Shown here one piece after another: positions 55,041 through 63,930 of a DNA stretch of 64,000 bases. A program made the position numbers and the translations under genes. The notes below the pieces were generated by a model. The model did no database searches, was not told the DNA's origin, and was given only the letters and a program-made list of their open reading frames with translations. The first letter of the stretch is position 1. Each line of letters begins with the position of its first letter. The DNA is from an uncultured Polaribacter sp. (GTDB taxonomy: Bacteria; Bacteroidota; Bacteroidia; Flavobacteriales; Flavobacteriaceae): assembly GCF_947495205.1 (NCBI RefSeq), contig NZ_CANLXV010000003.1, positions 217,841-281,840 of the forward strand. Direction: 5' to 3'.

Positions 55041-55796
55041 TTATTGTACAATTACACGATTATCAATTACAGCTTTCAATTCTGTTTCTTTTTCAAAATA
55101 AACAATAATAGCATCTCTAATTTTGTAATTTAATTTTGTTAAAGAAATAGGGTTTTTAAAAAAATTCATACGATCGCCACCAGTTTGTAAATAATCTGAT
55201 GTTAAAACGGTATAATTCTTATTTTGGTCAAACTTTTTACCACCAATTGATAATTCAAAAGCATTGTTTTTAATGGTTAACTGCATTTGTTTAGATAACG
55301 GATGTGCAGTTTTATTTTGAATAAGATAGGTTACCAATTCCACAATTTTTTCTCCAGATAATTCTACTACAACAAACTCATTTTCAAAAGGCATTAATTT
55401 AAAAGCGCTTTCTTTGGTAACGTTTCCTGTAGAAATTGGCGCACGCAAACCACCACTATTAAACATGGCAAAATCTATGTTTTGTTTCGTTTTTTCCAGG
55501 TAGATGGGATTTGCAATTTCATAACATAAATCTGCCATTAGATTTCCTAAAATACTTTGCATGCCAATAGCTTTTTTGGTAAAATCTAGAGGTGCTTTGG
55601 TTAAAACACGTTGCATTTCATTTACCAACTTTTCTTTATACGGAGCTATCATACTATCAATTTTAGCATCAGCCATTAAAGTTGAATCTATTGCAATGTT
55701 TTTTGCTGTAATTTTAGTTAATTTTTTAGGCGAAGTTGTTACTGTATTACAAGAAACGGCTAAAAATAAAATGCAAATAAAAAAGATGTATTTCAT
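55041..55796 (-). CDS. 5'-nucleotidase C-terminal domain lipoprotein
   Basis: 251 residues; lipobox LFLAVSC gives Cys16. It matches the 5'-nucleotidase C-terminal domain (FAMFNSGGLRAPISTGNVTKESAFKLMPFEN, YTVLTSDYLQTGGDRM), which holds the nucleoside-binding pocket. The catalytic half is the next gene with a 2-base gap. The lipidated subunit probably anchors the soluble Tat-exported catalytic subunit. Confidence 0.9.
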   Translation of the reverse strand: MKYIFFICILFLAVSCNTVTTSPKKLTKITAKNIAIDSTLMADAKIDSMIAPYKEKLVNEMQRVLTKAPLDFTKKAIGMQSILGNLMADLCYEIANPIYLEKTKQNIDFAMFNSGGLRAPISTGNVTKESAFKLMPFENEFVVVELSGEKIVELVTYLIQNKTAHPLSKQMQLTIKNNAFELSIGGKKFDQNKNYTVLTSDYLQTGGDRMNFFKNPISLTKLNYKIRDAIIVYFEKETELKAVIDNRVIVQ

Positions 55797-55882
55797 TGTT
55801 TTTTTTTGGTTGAAGTTTTAAAAATAATACATTTTTAATTAATGTGAACTGTAATATAATGTTGATTTAAAATTTGTGAATT

Positions 55883-55929
55883 GTCAGTTCTAGTGATTTT
55901 TAGAAACGTAAAATTGTATCGAGAATTCA
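55883..55929. repeat. REP-like inverted repeat
   Basis: CAGTTCTAGTGATTTTT and AAAATTGTATCGAGAATTC are imperfect inverted repeats around AGAAACGT. From memory this matches a short repeat widespread in Flavobacteriaceae (CAGTTCGAGTG...ATCGAGAACT). It lies between the nucleotidase and PNPOx genes; no other copy seen here. Confidence 0.55.
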
Positions 55930-55992
55930 TTCCATTTAAAATTTAGAATCAAACTCTAATAAACTTTGTTTTAAGTAAAATTTACTACTGTT

Positions 55993-56538
55993 TTAAGGCA
56001 CTAAAAAGCTTCCTTTAAAACCATTTTCTGTTTTATCAAAACCAACTCTAATATGGTTTGGGCGTTTCAGTTGTAAATATTCAATATGGTTTGGTATAAT
56101 TTTAATTATGCAAAAATTAGGTTCATTATCACTATAATTTACAGCATCAGGATTGTTAATAATAGCACCTGGTGCTAAAGCTGTGGTGTAATCTTTTTTA
56201 GCATTTTCACCTACAGCACTCCAAAAAGGTTTCAATTCTTCTTTATCTGTAACCACAATTGCTTTACCGTCTAAACGAATTTGTAATAATTTTTTAGGAT
56301 GATAAAACAAGGCGCTTACAGTATTGTTTTTCTTAATATGTGCTACTTTTTGAGACCTTGTATCTGTGTAAATAATAGTGGTAAAATCTGGCAATACTTT
56401 TCTTAAAACAACAGTTCTTAAGCTTACATTATTATTTTGAATTGTACCAAAACTAAAATACCGAAATGGATGTTTTCTTTTGCTAAATCCATGAATCAAT
56501 TCATGTTTTAAATTTTCTAAAATTTCTGGAATCATCAT
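55993..56538 (-). CDS. Pyridoxamine 5'-phosphate oxidase family protein (FMN-binding)
   Basis: 181 residues. The PNPOx-like FMN-binding split barrel is recognisable from SLRTVVLRKVLPDFTTIIYTDTRSQKVAHIKKN, where the Arg, Thr and Lys residues contact FMN phosphate in the family. The C-terminal PdxH signature is weak, so it is a general flavin protein rather than certainly PdxH. Start ATG 56538 or 56535. Confidence 0.82.
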   Translation of the reverse strand: MMIPEILENLKHELIHGFSKRKHPFRYFSFGTIQNNNVSLRTVVLRKVLPDFTTIIYTDTRSQKVAHIKKNNTVSALFYHPKKLLQIRLDGKAIVVTDKEELKPFWSAVGENAKKDYTTALAPGAIINNPDAVNYSDNEPNFCIIKIIPNHIEYLQLKRPNHIRVGFDKTENGFKGSFLVP

Positions 56539-56568
56539 ATAATTGTAGGGTTCTCTTTTTTATAAAAT

Positions 56569-59106
56569 TTAGACTTCTTTTCTTAATACTTCTAAAGGCG
56601 GACTTTTAATAACAGATTTTAAATTGATTAAACCAATAAAAACGACTAAAAGTGTAATTATTGGTAAAAAAACAACAAACGGAATTGCAGAAGGAACAAA
56701 AGGTTCTTTAAAAACCAAAGTAGCCAACAACTGACTGGAAATTAAGGAAAGTAAAATTCCTGTTAAACTACCTAAAACGCCCAAATAGATATATTCTAAA
56801 GCCGTTATTTTTAAAATCTGTTTGCTTTTTGCACCTAAGGTTCTTAACAATACACTTTCTTTTACCCGTTGATATTTGCTATTTCTAACAGAACCAATCA
56901 ACACAATAAAACCTGTAAGAATGCTAAAAAATGCCATAAAATTAATTACCCATGTAACTTTGCCTAAAATGTCTTCTACAATGGTAAAAACTTGTCTTAA
57001 ATCTAAAATAGTAACATTGGGGAATTTTTGCACCAAATCTCTTTGCAGTGCTGCTGCACTTTCTTCAGTTTCTGCAAAAGTAGAAATTACATTAAATTGT
57101 GGTGCGTTTTCCAAAACTCCTTCAGGAAACAATACCATAAAATTAACTTGCATGCTGCTCCAATCTACTTTTCTAATGCTACCCACAATGGTTTCCATAA
57201 ACAAACCTTGTATGTTAAACGCAAGTGCATCTCCTACTTTTAAATTGGCATCTTTTGCCAAATTATTAGAAATAGAAACATAAACAGGTGTATTGGGTTT
57301 CTTTTTTCCTTGATAAGTTCCTGAAATAATTTCTTCTGTTTCAGATAATTCATTTCTATACGTAACACGAAATTCTCTATTTAACATCCATTTTCGCATG
57401 CTAATTGCAGTATCTTTTCTAATTTCATTTGCTGTTTTACCTTGCATTGCTGCAATTCTCATGGTAATAATGGGGATGTTATCAATTACTTCAAAATTTT
57501 TACTTGTAAAATTAGCTACCAAGTCTTTTACTTGGTTTTGTTGTACATCTAACAAAATAATATTTGCTTCTGTTTTTTTACTGTTGATGTTTGTTTTTGC
57601 TAATAAAATATCTTTACTAAAATACAAGGTACTAATTAAGAATGTACCAAACCCAATAGCCAAAACCAACACTAAAGTTTGGTTGTTTGGTCTAAAAAGA
57701 TTCAATAAACTTTGTCTGCTTACAAAACCCCAAGAAGTAGGAAAATACTTTTTAACCAATTGTATAAAAAGCATTGAAATGCCTGTAATTATTGCAAATA
57801 TTACACAAATTGTCAACGTAAAGAAAAATCCATTTTTGGCATCGTTTAACATCCAAAAAGAAAATAAAAAAATGAATAATAAAATGGTTAAAAACACTAC
57901 TATTCTTGCTTTTTTTGGTTTCTGTTGCTTTTCTTCTTGTCCTCTTAAAACCTCTAAAGGAGAAACATACCAAGTGCCTAATAAAGGTAAAAGTGCAAAT
58001 AAAACCGACATTAAAATTCCTAAAATAATTCCCATTACAATAGGTTGATAGGTAATGCTTATTTTTACAGTAAAAGGCAAAAACTCTTGTAAAATATAAG
58101 GAAATGCATATTGTAAGCTTGCACCAATTAACGCACCAATTAAACCGCCAACAAAGCCAACACCTATAATTTGTAAAAGATAAATGATAAAAGTTTGTTT
58201 TCTAGAAGCACCTAAACATTTTAAAATAGCAACATTTTTTAGTTTTTCTTTAATGTAAATATGCACAGCACTTGCAATACCAATACAACCTAATAACAAT
58301 GCAATAAATGCAACTAAATTTAAAAATCGCCCAACATTATCATATCTTTTCCCTAACCTTTGGCTTGTGCTTGTATGGGTATCTAAATCTGCATTTTCTA
58401 CATCTAAAATAGGATCTAGTTCCTTGTCTAACAACTCCAAATCCATTTCTGGTGCTTTAAAGAAATATTGGTATTCTTTTCTACTTCCCAATTGTAATAA
58501 ATTGGTTTTTTCTAAATAGTTTAAAGGAATTAAAACTGTTGGTGCTATTGATGAAGAAATAGCTGTAGTACCAGGAATTGCTTTTAAAGCACCAATAATA
58601 GGAAAAATAACTTTACCCAGTTTTATAGAATCACCCGGATTTAAATTATATTGTAACAACAAAGTGGCATCAACCAAAGCACCACCTAATTTTTGATAGT
58701 TTTCTCCTGCATTTTCTGGCACAGTAGTTAACTTTCCGTAAAACGGAAAATTACCTTCCATAGCTCTAACTTTTACTAATTTTGTACTTTCACTTTTTGG
58801 AAAAAGTGCCATAGAAACAAAATTGATTTCAGCAGCATCTGCATGTAAAGAATCTATAATTTTTAAAACTTTTTTTGAAGGAGTTTTTCGAGCATCAATA
58901 ATAAAATCTGCGCCCATTAAAGCCTTTGATTGATTTTTAATGTTTTGCTTTAAATTATTGCTAAACAATTGAATAGAAACTACAGCGCCAATACCCAAAA
59001 CAATAGATGCCATAAATAATAGCAATCTAGAAATGCTTGCTTTACCATCTCTCCAAGCCATTTTTAAAAGCCATCTAAAAGGTGTTTTTACATTATTTTT
59101 ATGCAT
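56569..59106 (-). CDS. ybbP: ABC transporter permease, FtsX/YbbP family
   Basis: 845 residues from the ATG at 59106. MacB-like periplasmic domains alternate with FtsX permease regions; about ten membrane helices are visible in three groups (near residues 25-45, 260-450 and 700-845), the YbbP layout. It partners with the ATPase encoded just upstream, whose stop it overlaps by 8 bases. Such systems usually move lipids or lipoproteins or act mechanically. In E. coli ybbAP also sits divergent to tesA, as here. Confidence 0.88.
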   Translation of the reverse strand: MHKNNVKTPFRWLLKMAWRDGKASISRLLLFMASIVLGIGAVVSIQLFSNNLKQNIKNQSKALMGADFIIDARKTPSKKVLKIIDSLHADAAEINFVSMALFPKSESTKLVKVRAMEGNFPFYGKLTTVPENAGENYQKLGGALVDATLLLQYNLNPGDSIKLGKVIFPIIGALKAIPGTTAISSSIAPTVLIPLNYLEKTNLLQLGSRKEYQYFFKAPEMDLELLDKELDPILDVENADLDTHTSTSQRLGKRYDNVGRFLNLVAFIALLLGCIGIASAVHIYIKEKLKNVAILKCLGASRKQTFIIYLLQIIGVGFVGGLIGALIGASLQYAFPYILQEFLPFTVKISITYQPIVMGIILGILMSVLFALLPLLGTWYVSPLEVLRGQEEKQQKPKKARIVVFLTILLFIFLFSFWMLNDAKNGFFFTLTICVIFAIITGISMLFIQLVKKYFPTSWGFVSRQSLLNLFRPNNQTLVLVLAIGFGTFLISTLYFSKDILLAKTNINSKKTEANIILLDVQQNQVKDLVANFTSKNFEVIDNIPIITMRIAAMQGKTANEIRKDTAISMRKWMLNREFRVTYRNELSETEEIISGTYQGKKKPNTPVYVSISNNLAKDANLKVGDALAFNIQGLFMETIVGSIRKVDWSSMQVNFMVLFPEGVLENAPQFNVISTFAETEESAAALQRDLVQKFPNVTILDLRQVFTIVEDILGKVTWVINFMAFFSILTGFIVLIGSVRNSKYQRVKESVLLRTLGAKSKQILKITALEYIYLGVLGSLTGILLSLISSQLLATLVFKEPFVPSAIPFVVFLPIITLLVVFIGLINLKSVIKSPPLEVLRKEV

Positions 59107-59794
59107 GAATATGAGAAGTTTTTTCGTTTGCAATAATTTTACCACCTTTTAAACGTAAAATTTGCTGAGTTCTATTCGCCAATTCTAAATCGTGTGTAAT
59201 AATTACCAAAGTTGTGCCTGAAGCTTTGTTTAATTCTAATAATAACTGAATTACTTTTTCGCCAGTTTCTTCATCTAAATTTCCTGTGGGTTCATCTGCA
59301 AATAAAATAGTTGGTTTGTTGGCAAATGCTCTTGCTAAAGCAACTCTTTGCTGCTCTCCACCAGACAATTGTGTTGGATAATGGTTTAACCTATCTGCTA
59401 AACCAACTTTGGTTAACAATTCCATTCCTATTTTAGTTGCATTTTTATCGCCTTGTAATTCTAAAGGAACAATTACATTTTCTAATGCAGTTAAAGTGGG
59501 TAACAATTGAAAATTCTGAAAAATAAAACCCACTTCTTTATTTCTTAGTGCAGCTCTTTCATCTTCATTTAAGTTTTCCAAATTAGTGCCACACAATTCT
59601 ATGCTTCCTTTTGTAGGATAATCTAAACCAGCGCACAAACCCAACAACGTAGTTTTTCCGCTTCCAGAAGGACCAACTATAGAAAAAACACTTCCTTTTT
59701 CTACTTCAAAAGAAATATTGTTAAGAACTGTTAATTGTTTAGAACCACTGCTGTAAGTCTTCTCTAACTGCTGAATCTTTAATATCTTTGACAT
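59099..59794 (-). CDS. ybbA: ABC transporter ATP-binding protein (YbbA/LolD-like)
   Basis: 231 residues from the ATG at 59794. Walker A GPSGSGKT, signature LSGGEQQRVALARA, Walker B ILFADEPTGNLD and the H-loop VIITHD are complete. The short length and insert pattern fit the LolD/MacB/YbbA group. An in-frame start at 59857 would overlap the divergent esterase gene and is rejected. Confidence 0.92.
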   Translation of the reverse strand: MSKILKIQQLEKTYSSGSKQLTVLNNISFEVEKGSVFSIVGPSGSGKTTLLGLCAGLDYPTKGSIELCGTNLENLNEDERAALRNKEVGFIFQNFQLLPTLTALENVIVPLELQGDKNATKIGMELLTKVGLADRLNHYPTQLSGGEQQRVALARAFANKPTILFADEPTGNLDEETGEKVIQLLLELNKASGTTLVIITHDLELANRTQQILRLKGGKIIANEKTSHIHA

Positions 59795-59848
59795 TGATCT
59801 CTTAATTTTGAAGTAAAAATGAACACATCGAAAAATAATCAATTGAAA

Positions 59849-60559
59849 ATGAAACAAGGCGCTTTAAAACGAGTTATTTTCTTAAAATTCTGTTATTTTT
59901 CTATATTGATATTATTCATTTCTTGTAAAAACGAAACTAACAAACCAAATAAATTATCGTTAGATTCAAAACAAGCTACAGAAGTTATAACGTCTACAAA
60001 AACTACCTCAAAAAAGATTATTTTTTTTGGTGATAGTTTAACGGCAGGTTATGGTTTAGATGATGTAAACGATGCTTTTCCTGGTTTAATTCAACAAAAA
60101 ATAGACAGTTTACAATTAAAATACACAGTTATAAATTCTGGCGTAAGTGGAGAAACCACTGCTGGTGGTAAAAATAGAATAGATTGGGTTTTAAGCACAA
60201 AACCAGATATTTTTATCTTAGAATTGGGTGCAAACGATGGTTTGCGTGGTTTACCTTTAGCAGAAACCGAAAAGAATTTACAAGTGATTATAGATCGTGT
60301 AAAAAGCAAATATCCTGATACAAAGATTATTTTAGCAGGAATGCAAATTCCACCCAATATGGGACCAGAATATTCCACAACTTTTAAAAACATTTTTCCA
60401 AATCTTGCAGAAAAAAACAAGTTGGCTTTAGTTCCTTTTTTATTAGAAAATGTTGGCGGTATTGCAGCTTTAAATCAAACGGATGGCATACACCCAACAG
60501 CAGAAGGACACAGCATTTTAGCAGAAAATGTTTGGATAATTTTAAAAGAAATCTTGTAA
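59849..60559 (+). CDS. tesA: GDSL-type esterase/lysophospholipase (TesA-like), lipoprotein
   Basis: 236 residues from the ATG at 59849; an ATG at 59819 is in frame but would precede the signal peptide by ten polar residues. Lipobox LILFISC marks the lipidated Cys. SGNH motifs are complete: FGDSLTAGYG (Ser), NSGVSGETT (Gly), LELGANDGLRG (Asn) and DGIHPTAEGH (Asp, His). It should hydrolyse short esters, thioesters or lysophospholipids in the periplasm. Divergent from ybbA-ybbP. Confidence 0.9.
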   Translation: MKQGALKRVIFLKFCYFSILILFISCKNETNKPNKLSLDSKQATEVITSTKTTSKKIIFFGDSLTAGYGLDDVNDAFPGLIQQKIDSLQLKYTVINSGVSGETTAGGKNRIDWVLSTKPDIFILELGANDGLRGLPLAETEKNLQVIIDRVKSKYPDTKIILAGMQIPPNMGPEYSTTFKNIFPNLAEKNKLALVPFLLENVGGIAALNQTDGIHPTAEGHSILAENVWIILKEIL

Positions 60560-60560
60560 C

Positions 60561-60935
60561 ATGAAAAATACTAAAAACGGAGTTTTAAATGTATTAGATA
60601 CACCATTAGAGGTTTGCTCTTGCAACCCAAAAACAGGTTTTTTTAGAGATGGTTTCTGCAATACCAACATGCAAGATACTGGCACACATGTGGTTTGTGC
60701 AATTGTTACCGAAGAATTTTTAAAGTATTCTTTATCTAAAGGAAACGATTTAATTACACCAATACCCTTTTATAATTTCCCTGGTTTAAAACCAGGAGAT
60801 CAATGGTGTTTGTGTGTTTCTAGATGGAAAGAAGCTGCAAAAGCTGGGGTTGCACCTTTGGTAGATTTAAAAGCAACTCACAAAGCCGCTTTAAAATATG
60901 TTTCTCTAGAAAGTTTACAAAAATATAGTATTTAG
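60561..60935 (+). CDS. DUF2237 family protein
   Basis: 124 residues. The family is recognised by VLNVLDTPLEVCSCNPKTGFFRDGFC near the start, GTHVVCAIVTEEFLKYSLSKGNDLITP, and GLKPGDQWCLCVSRWKEA. Several conserved Cys could bind metal. Function unknown. It follows the esterase stop by one base, so the two are cotranscribed. Confidence 0.9.
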   Translation: MKNTKNGVLNVLDTPLEVCSCNPKTGFFRDGFCNTNMQDTGTHVVCAIVTEEFLKYSLSKGNDLITPIPFYNFPGLKPGDQWCLCVSRWKEAAKAGVAPLVDLKATHKAALKYVSLESLQKYSI

Positions 60936-61163
60936 CATTCGTTTATTTTTTGTTTTTTAATATGCTATATCAAGTGTAAAAAGGCTGCCCAAAGTTTCTT
61001 CCATTTCTTTTATTTTATGAGTTGCATTTATTTCTTTTAAAATATTTAATATGCAAATTCCCTATTTAATTTATTTTAAGTAGCCACTTATTTGTAAACT
61101 AAGACCAATTTAAAAAATTGATTTTATTTTAAGAATTATACAGTTTACAAAATTTCAATAAAG

Positions 61164-61171
61164 TATCTTCG
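61164..61171 (+). promoter_or_regulatory. -7 element of the EamA gene, near-leaderless
   Basis: TATCTTCG (a TAnnTTTG variant) ends 8 bases before the ATG at 61180. No -33 TTG was found. Confidence 0.4.
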
Positions 61172-61179
61172 CGCGCATT

Positions 61180-62079
61180 ATGTGGATGTATTTAGGTTTA
61201 TTAGCGGCATTGTTTTTAGGTTTGCACAATTTGTGTAAAAAACATGCGGTACAAGGCAATGAAGTTTTTCCTGTTTTGTTGGGAACAATTTTAGCAGGTT
61301 TTATGGTTTTTGTTCCTTTTTTTATAGGTTCTATTTATTATCCTGATGCTACCAAAGAACTTGGTTTTTATATTGAAACAATTCCATTAAAAACACATGG
61401 TTTTATCTTTATAAAATCTATGATTATGGCCAGTTCTTGGGTTTTAGCTTATCAAGCTTTAAAACATTTACCTATAACAATTGTTGCACCTATACGATCT
61501 GCAGGTCCTTTTTTCACCTTTATTGGTGCTATAATTATCTATAAAGAATCGCCTAATTTTTTACAATGGATTGGTTTTTTTGTTATTATACTTTCCGTTT
61601 TATTGTATTCTAAAATTGGCAAAAAGGAAGGCATTATTTTTAAACGAAATAAATGGATATTCGCCATAATTGGAGCAACTTTTTTAGGTGCTTTAAGTGG
61701 TTTGTATGATAAGTTTTTAGTACAAACTTTGGCACTAAATCCGCAAACGTTGCAGTTTTGGTTTTGTTTTTATACCATATTAATTTTATTATTCATATTA
61801 AGTATTACCTGGTTTCCTTATCCAGAAAAAAGAAAAGCGTTTAAATTTAGGTGGACAATTATTGGTGTAGGTGTTTTACTACAAACTGCAGATTATTTTT
61901 ATTTTAAAGCTTTACAAGATCCAGATGCTTTAATTATGTTGCTTTCTGCCATAAAAAGGAGTCAGTTAATTATTGCTGTTGTAGTTGGTGGTTTGTTATT
62001 TAAAGAACAAAATAAACGTAAAAAATTAGTACCTCTTTTTGGAATTTTACTAGGTGTTTTTTTGATTTTGTATTCTTAA
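61180..62079 (+). CDS. EamA family (DMT superfamily) transporter
   Basis: 299 residues with ten membrane helices in two EamA repeats (about 1-135 and 150-299). The family pattern PITIVAPIRSAGPFFTFIGAIIIYKESP (end of the first repeat) and its echo ALIMLLSAIKRSQLIIAVVVGGLLFKEQ (second repeat) are clear. It probably exports a metabolite in the inner membrane; substrate unknown. Confidence 0.88.
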   Translation: MWMYLGLLAALFLGLHNLCKKHAVQGNEVFPVLLGTILAGFMVFVPFFIGSIYYPDATKELGFYIETIPLKTHGFIFIKSMIMASSWVLAYQALKHLPITIVAPIRSAGPFFTFIGAIIIYKESPNFLQWIGFFVIILSVLLYSKIGKKEGIIFKRNKWIFAIIGATFLGALSGLYDKFLVQTLALNPQTLQFWFCFYTILILLFILSITWFPYPEKRKAFKFRWTIIGVGVLLQTADYFYFKALQDPDALIMLLSAIKRSQLIIAVVVGGLLFKEQNKRKKLVPLFGILLGVFLILYS

Positions 62080-62128
62080 TTAAAGTTTAGCCACAAGCAA
62101 AAAAAAATTACGTTCCAATTTAAAGTTT

Positions 62129-62136
62129 TACCTTTG
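62129..62136 (+). promoter_or_regulatory. -7 element of the ImmA/IrrE-DUF4411 operon
   Basis: TACCTTTG, identical to the HigBA -7 element, ends 12 bases before the ATG at 62149. Confidence 0.55.
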
Positions 62137-62148
62137 TAGAAAAAAATA

Positions 62149-63321
62149 ATGGCTGATAAAGCATTCATAACATCTGAAATATTAAAGTGGGCTAGAAAGT
62201 CCGCTAAAATTTCTGCGGAAGATGCTGCCAAAAAAATTTCTGTATCACCCGAAAAATATTTAACTTGGGAAGATGGAGTTGATTTTCCAACTATTCGACA
62301 AGCGAAAATCTTAGCGAAAAGTTTTAGAAGACCTTTTTCGTTATTTTTCTTGCCTGAAATACCAAAAGATTTTCATCCACTTCAAGACTATAGAAGAGAT
62401 GACTCTCAGGAATTAGATACAGCTTCTTTATTTATAATCCGAGAAGTTCAAGAAAAACAAAATTGGATAAGTCAACTATTTGAAGAAATAGGAGAAAGTA
62501 CACTTCCATTTGTTGGTAAGTATTCCATTAACGATAATCCAGAGACTGTTGCAAAAGACATTTTAGATACTTTAAAGATTAATCCGAGTGATTATAAAAA
62601 AACACCTATTTCTGAATGGATAGATAAAGCAGAAAGTGCAGGAATATTTATTTCTCGTGCAAGTTTCTTACACTCAAGATTAGTTTTAGATAAAGATTTA
62701 ATTCAAGGATTTGCAATTACAGATAAATATGCACCATTTGTTTTTGTAAACTCAAAAAACTGGAATGCACCACAACTTTTCACGCTTGTCCACGAATTAG
62801 CTCACATTTGGATAGCAAAATCAGGTGTATCAAATGAAATAGAAATTGATTTTATAGACAAACCAAAATCAAAATTTCATCCTGTAGAGTTATTTTGCAA
62901 CCAAGTTGCAGCAAATGCATTAATGCCTAAAGAATTAATAACTCAACTTGGAAATGATACTTTTGAGTCAAATAATAAGATTTTTAAACAATCAAAAGAA
63001 CTTGGAATAAGTTCGTTTGCTTTTTTAGTTCGTGCATTAAACTTAAATTTAATTTCTCAATCCGAATACAAGTCTTTAAAACAACATGCTCAAAATGAAT
63101 TCGAAAAGTTTTTAGAAAGAGAAAAAATTAAAAAAGAGAAACAAAAAGAACGAAAAGGAGGTCCTGATGCTTATTTACTTCGTTTAAATAAAAACAGCAA
63201 ACTATTTACAAGAATAGTGATGGACTCTTTTAAAAATGGCTCACTATCACCTTCAACTGCTAGTAATCTGCTTAATACTCAGATAAATAAATTTCAAAAA
63301 TTCGAAAAACTACTTGCCTAA
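62149..63321 (+). CDS. XRE-ImmA/IrrE family metallopeptidase (COG2856-type)
   Basis: 390 residues. An N-terminal HTH (about 10-60, WARKSAKISAEDAAKKISVSPEKYLTWEDG) is fused to an ImmA/IrrE-type zinc peptidase with HELAH at 215-219. The C-terminal ~80 residues are helical and basic. Its stop overlaps the next gene's ATG (TAATG). Together with DUF4411 (PIN) this is a toxin-antitoxin-like pair in which the HTH-peptidase is the likely antitoxin and regulator. Confidence 0.9.
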   Translation: MADKAFITSEILKWARKSAKISAEDAAKKISVSPEKYLTWEDGVDFPTIRQAKILAKSFRRPFSLFFLPEIPKDFHPLQDYRRDDSQELDTASLFIIREVQEKQNWISQLFEEIGESTLPFVGKYSINDNPETVAKDILDTLKINPSDYKKTPISEWIDKAESAGIFISRASFLHSRLVLDKDLIQGFAITDKYAPFVFVNSKNWNAPQLFTLVHELAHIWIAKSGVSNEIEIDFIDKPKSKFHPVELFCNQVAANALMPKELITQLGNDTFESNNKIFKQSKELGISSFAFLVRALNLNLISQSEYKSLKQHAQNEFEKFLEREKIKKEKQKERKGGPDAYLLRLNKNSKLFTRIVMDSFKNGSLSPSTASNLLNTQINKFQKFEKLLA

Positions 63322-63830
63322 TGTTTAAAAATGAAAAAGTAGTTTACTGTATTGATGCTAATATTCTAATTCAAGCTTGGCAAAAATATTACTCGCCCGA
63401 AATTTGTCCATCGTATTGGGAAGTATTAAATGATTTAGGTAAAAAGGGAATAATATTTATTCCAGAATTAGTTTACGAAGAAATTGAGAGTGGAGAAGAT
63501 AACCTATCAGAGTGGTTAAAGAAAAGTGATATTCCAATTAGAAAAATTGATGGAGAAGTAACAAATCACCTAAAACAAATATATTCATCTAATCCAAATC
63601 ATAAATACCTAGTTTCAAGTAACGGAATTCACTCAAAAGCTGACCCTTGGGTTATTGCACACGCTATGAAAGAAAATGCAATCGTAGTTACAAAAGAAAC
63701 GAAAGACTATTTTAAAAAACAAACGAAAATTAAAATACCTCACGTTTGCGACAATATGAATGTTAAGTGGATAGATGATTTTGAATTTATTAGAAATTTG
63801 AATATTAAATTTACTTGTAAATCGGAATAA
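63321..63830 (+). CDS. DUF4411 family protein (PIN-like nuclease toxin)
   Basis: 169 residues. PIN-like acidic residues are visible: CIDANILIQ (Asp12), ELVYEEIESGED (Glu) and SKADPWVIAHAMKENAIVVTKE (Asp), which together would bind metal for RNA cleavage. Encoded directly after its presumed antitoxin with a one-base overlap. A palindromic repeat starts 12 bases after its stop. Confidence 0.88.
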   Translation: MFKNEKVVYCIDANILIQAWQKYYSPEICPSYWEVLNDLGKKGIIFIPELVYEEIESGEDNLSEWLKKSDIPIRKIDGEVTNHLKQIYSSNPNHKYLVSSNGIHSKADPWVIAHAMKENAIVVTKETKDYFKKQTKIKIPHVCDNMNVKWIDDFEFIRNLNIKFTCKSE

Positions 63831-63842
63831 TTCCAGATGGCT

Positions 63843-63930
63843 AACACCGTATATAATTTATTGCTGGCTTCTTGCCTACTTGCGAAAGTCCTCGCAGACT
63901 TTCTTGGTCGGTAATTATTTACTAACCCGA
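63843..63930 (+). repeat. attC-like palindromic element, copy C (right arm missing)
   Basis: ACACCGTATATAATTTATTG, then CTTGCCTACTTGCGAAAGTC, CTCGC and GACTTTC, then GGTAATTATTTACTAACCC. It matches the left arm and hairpin of copies A and B. After 63930 the sequence departs from the family, so the right arm is lost or replaced; 63931-64000 shows nothing else. Confidence 0.65.

Noticed and set aside
57398..58048. 216-codon plus-strand frame inside the YbbP gene
   Set aside because: It is antisense to a well-supported permease and is a by-product of its hydrophobic codons; no start context or homology.
38813..63930. Calling the palindromic elements true integron attC sites
   Set aside because: The terminal sequences do not match RYYYAAC and GTTRRRY, no IntI gene is present, and the copies are far apart rather than in an array. 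They are kept as attC-like repeats only.
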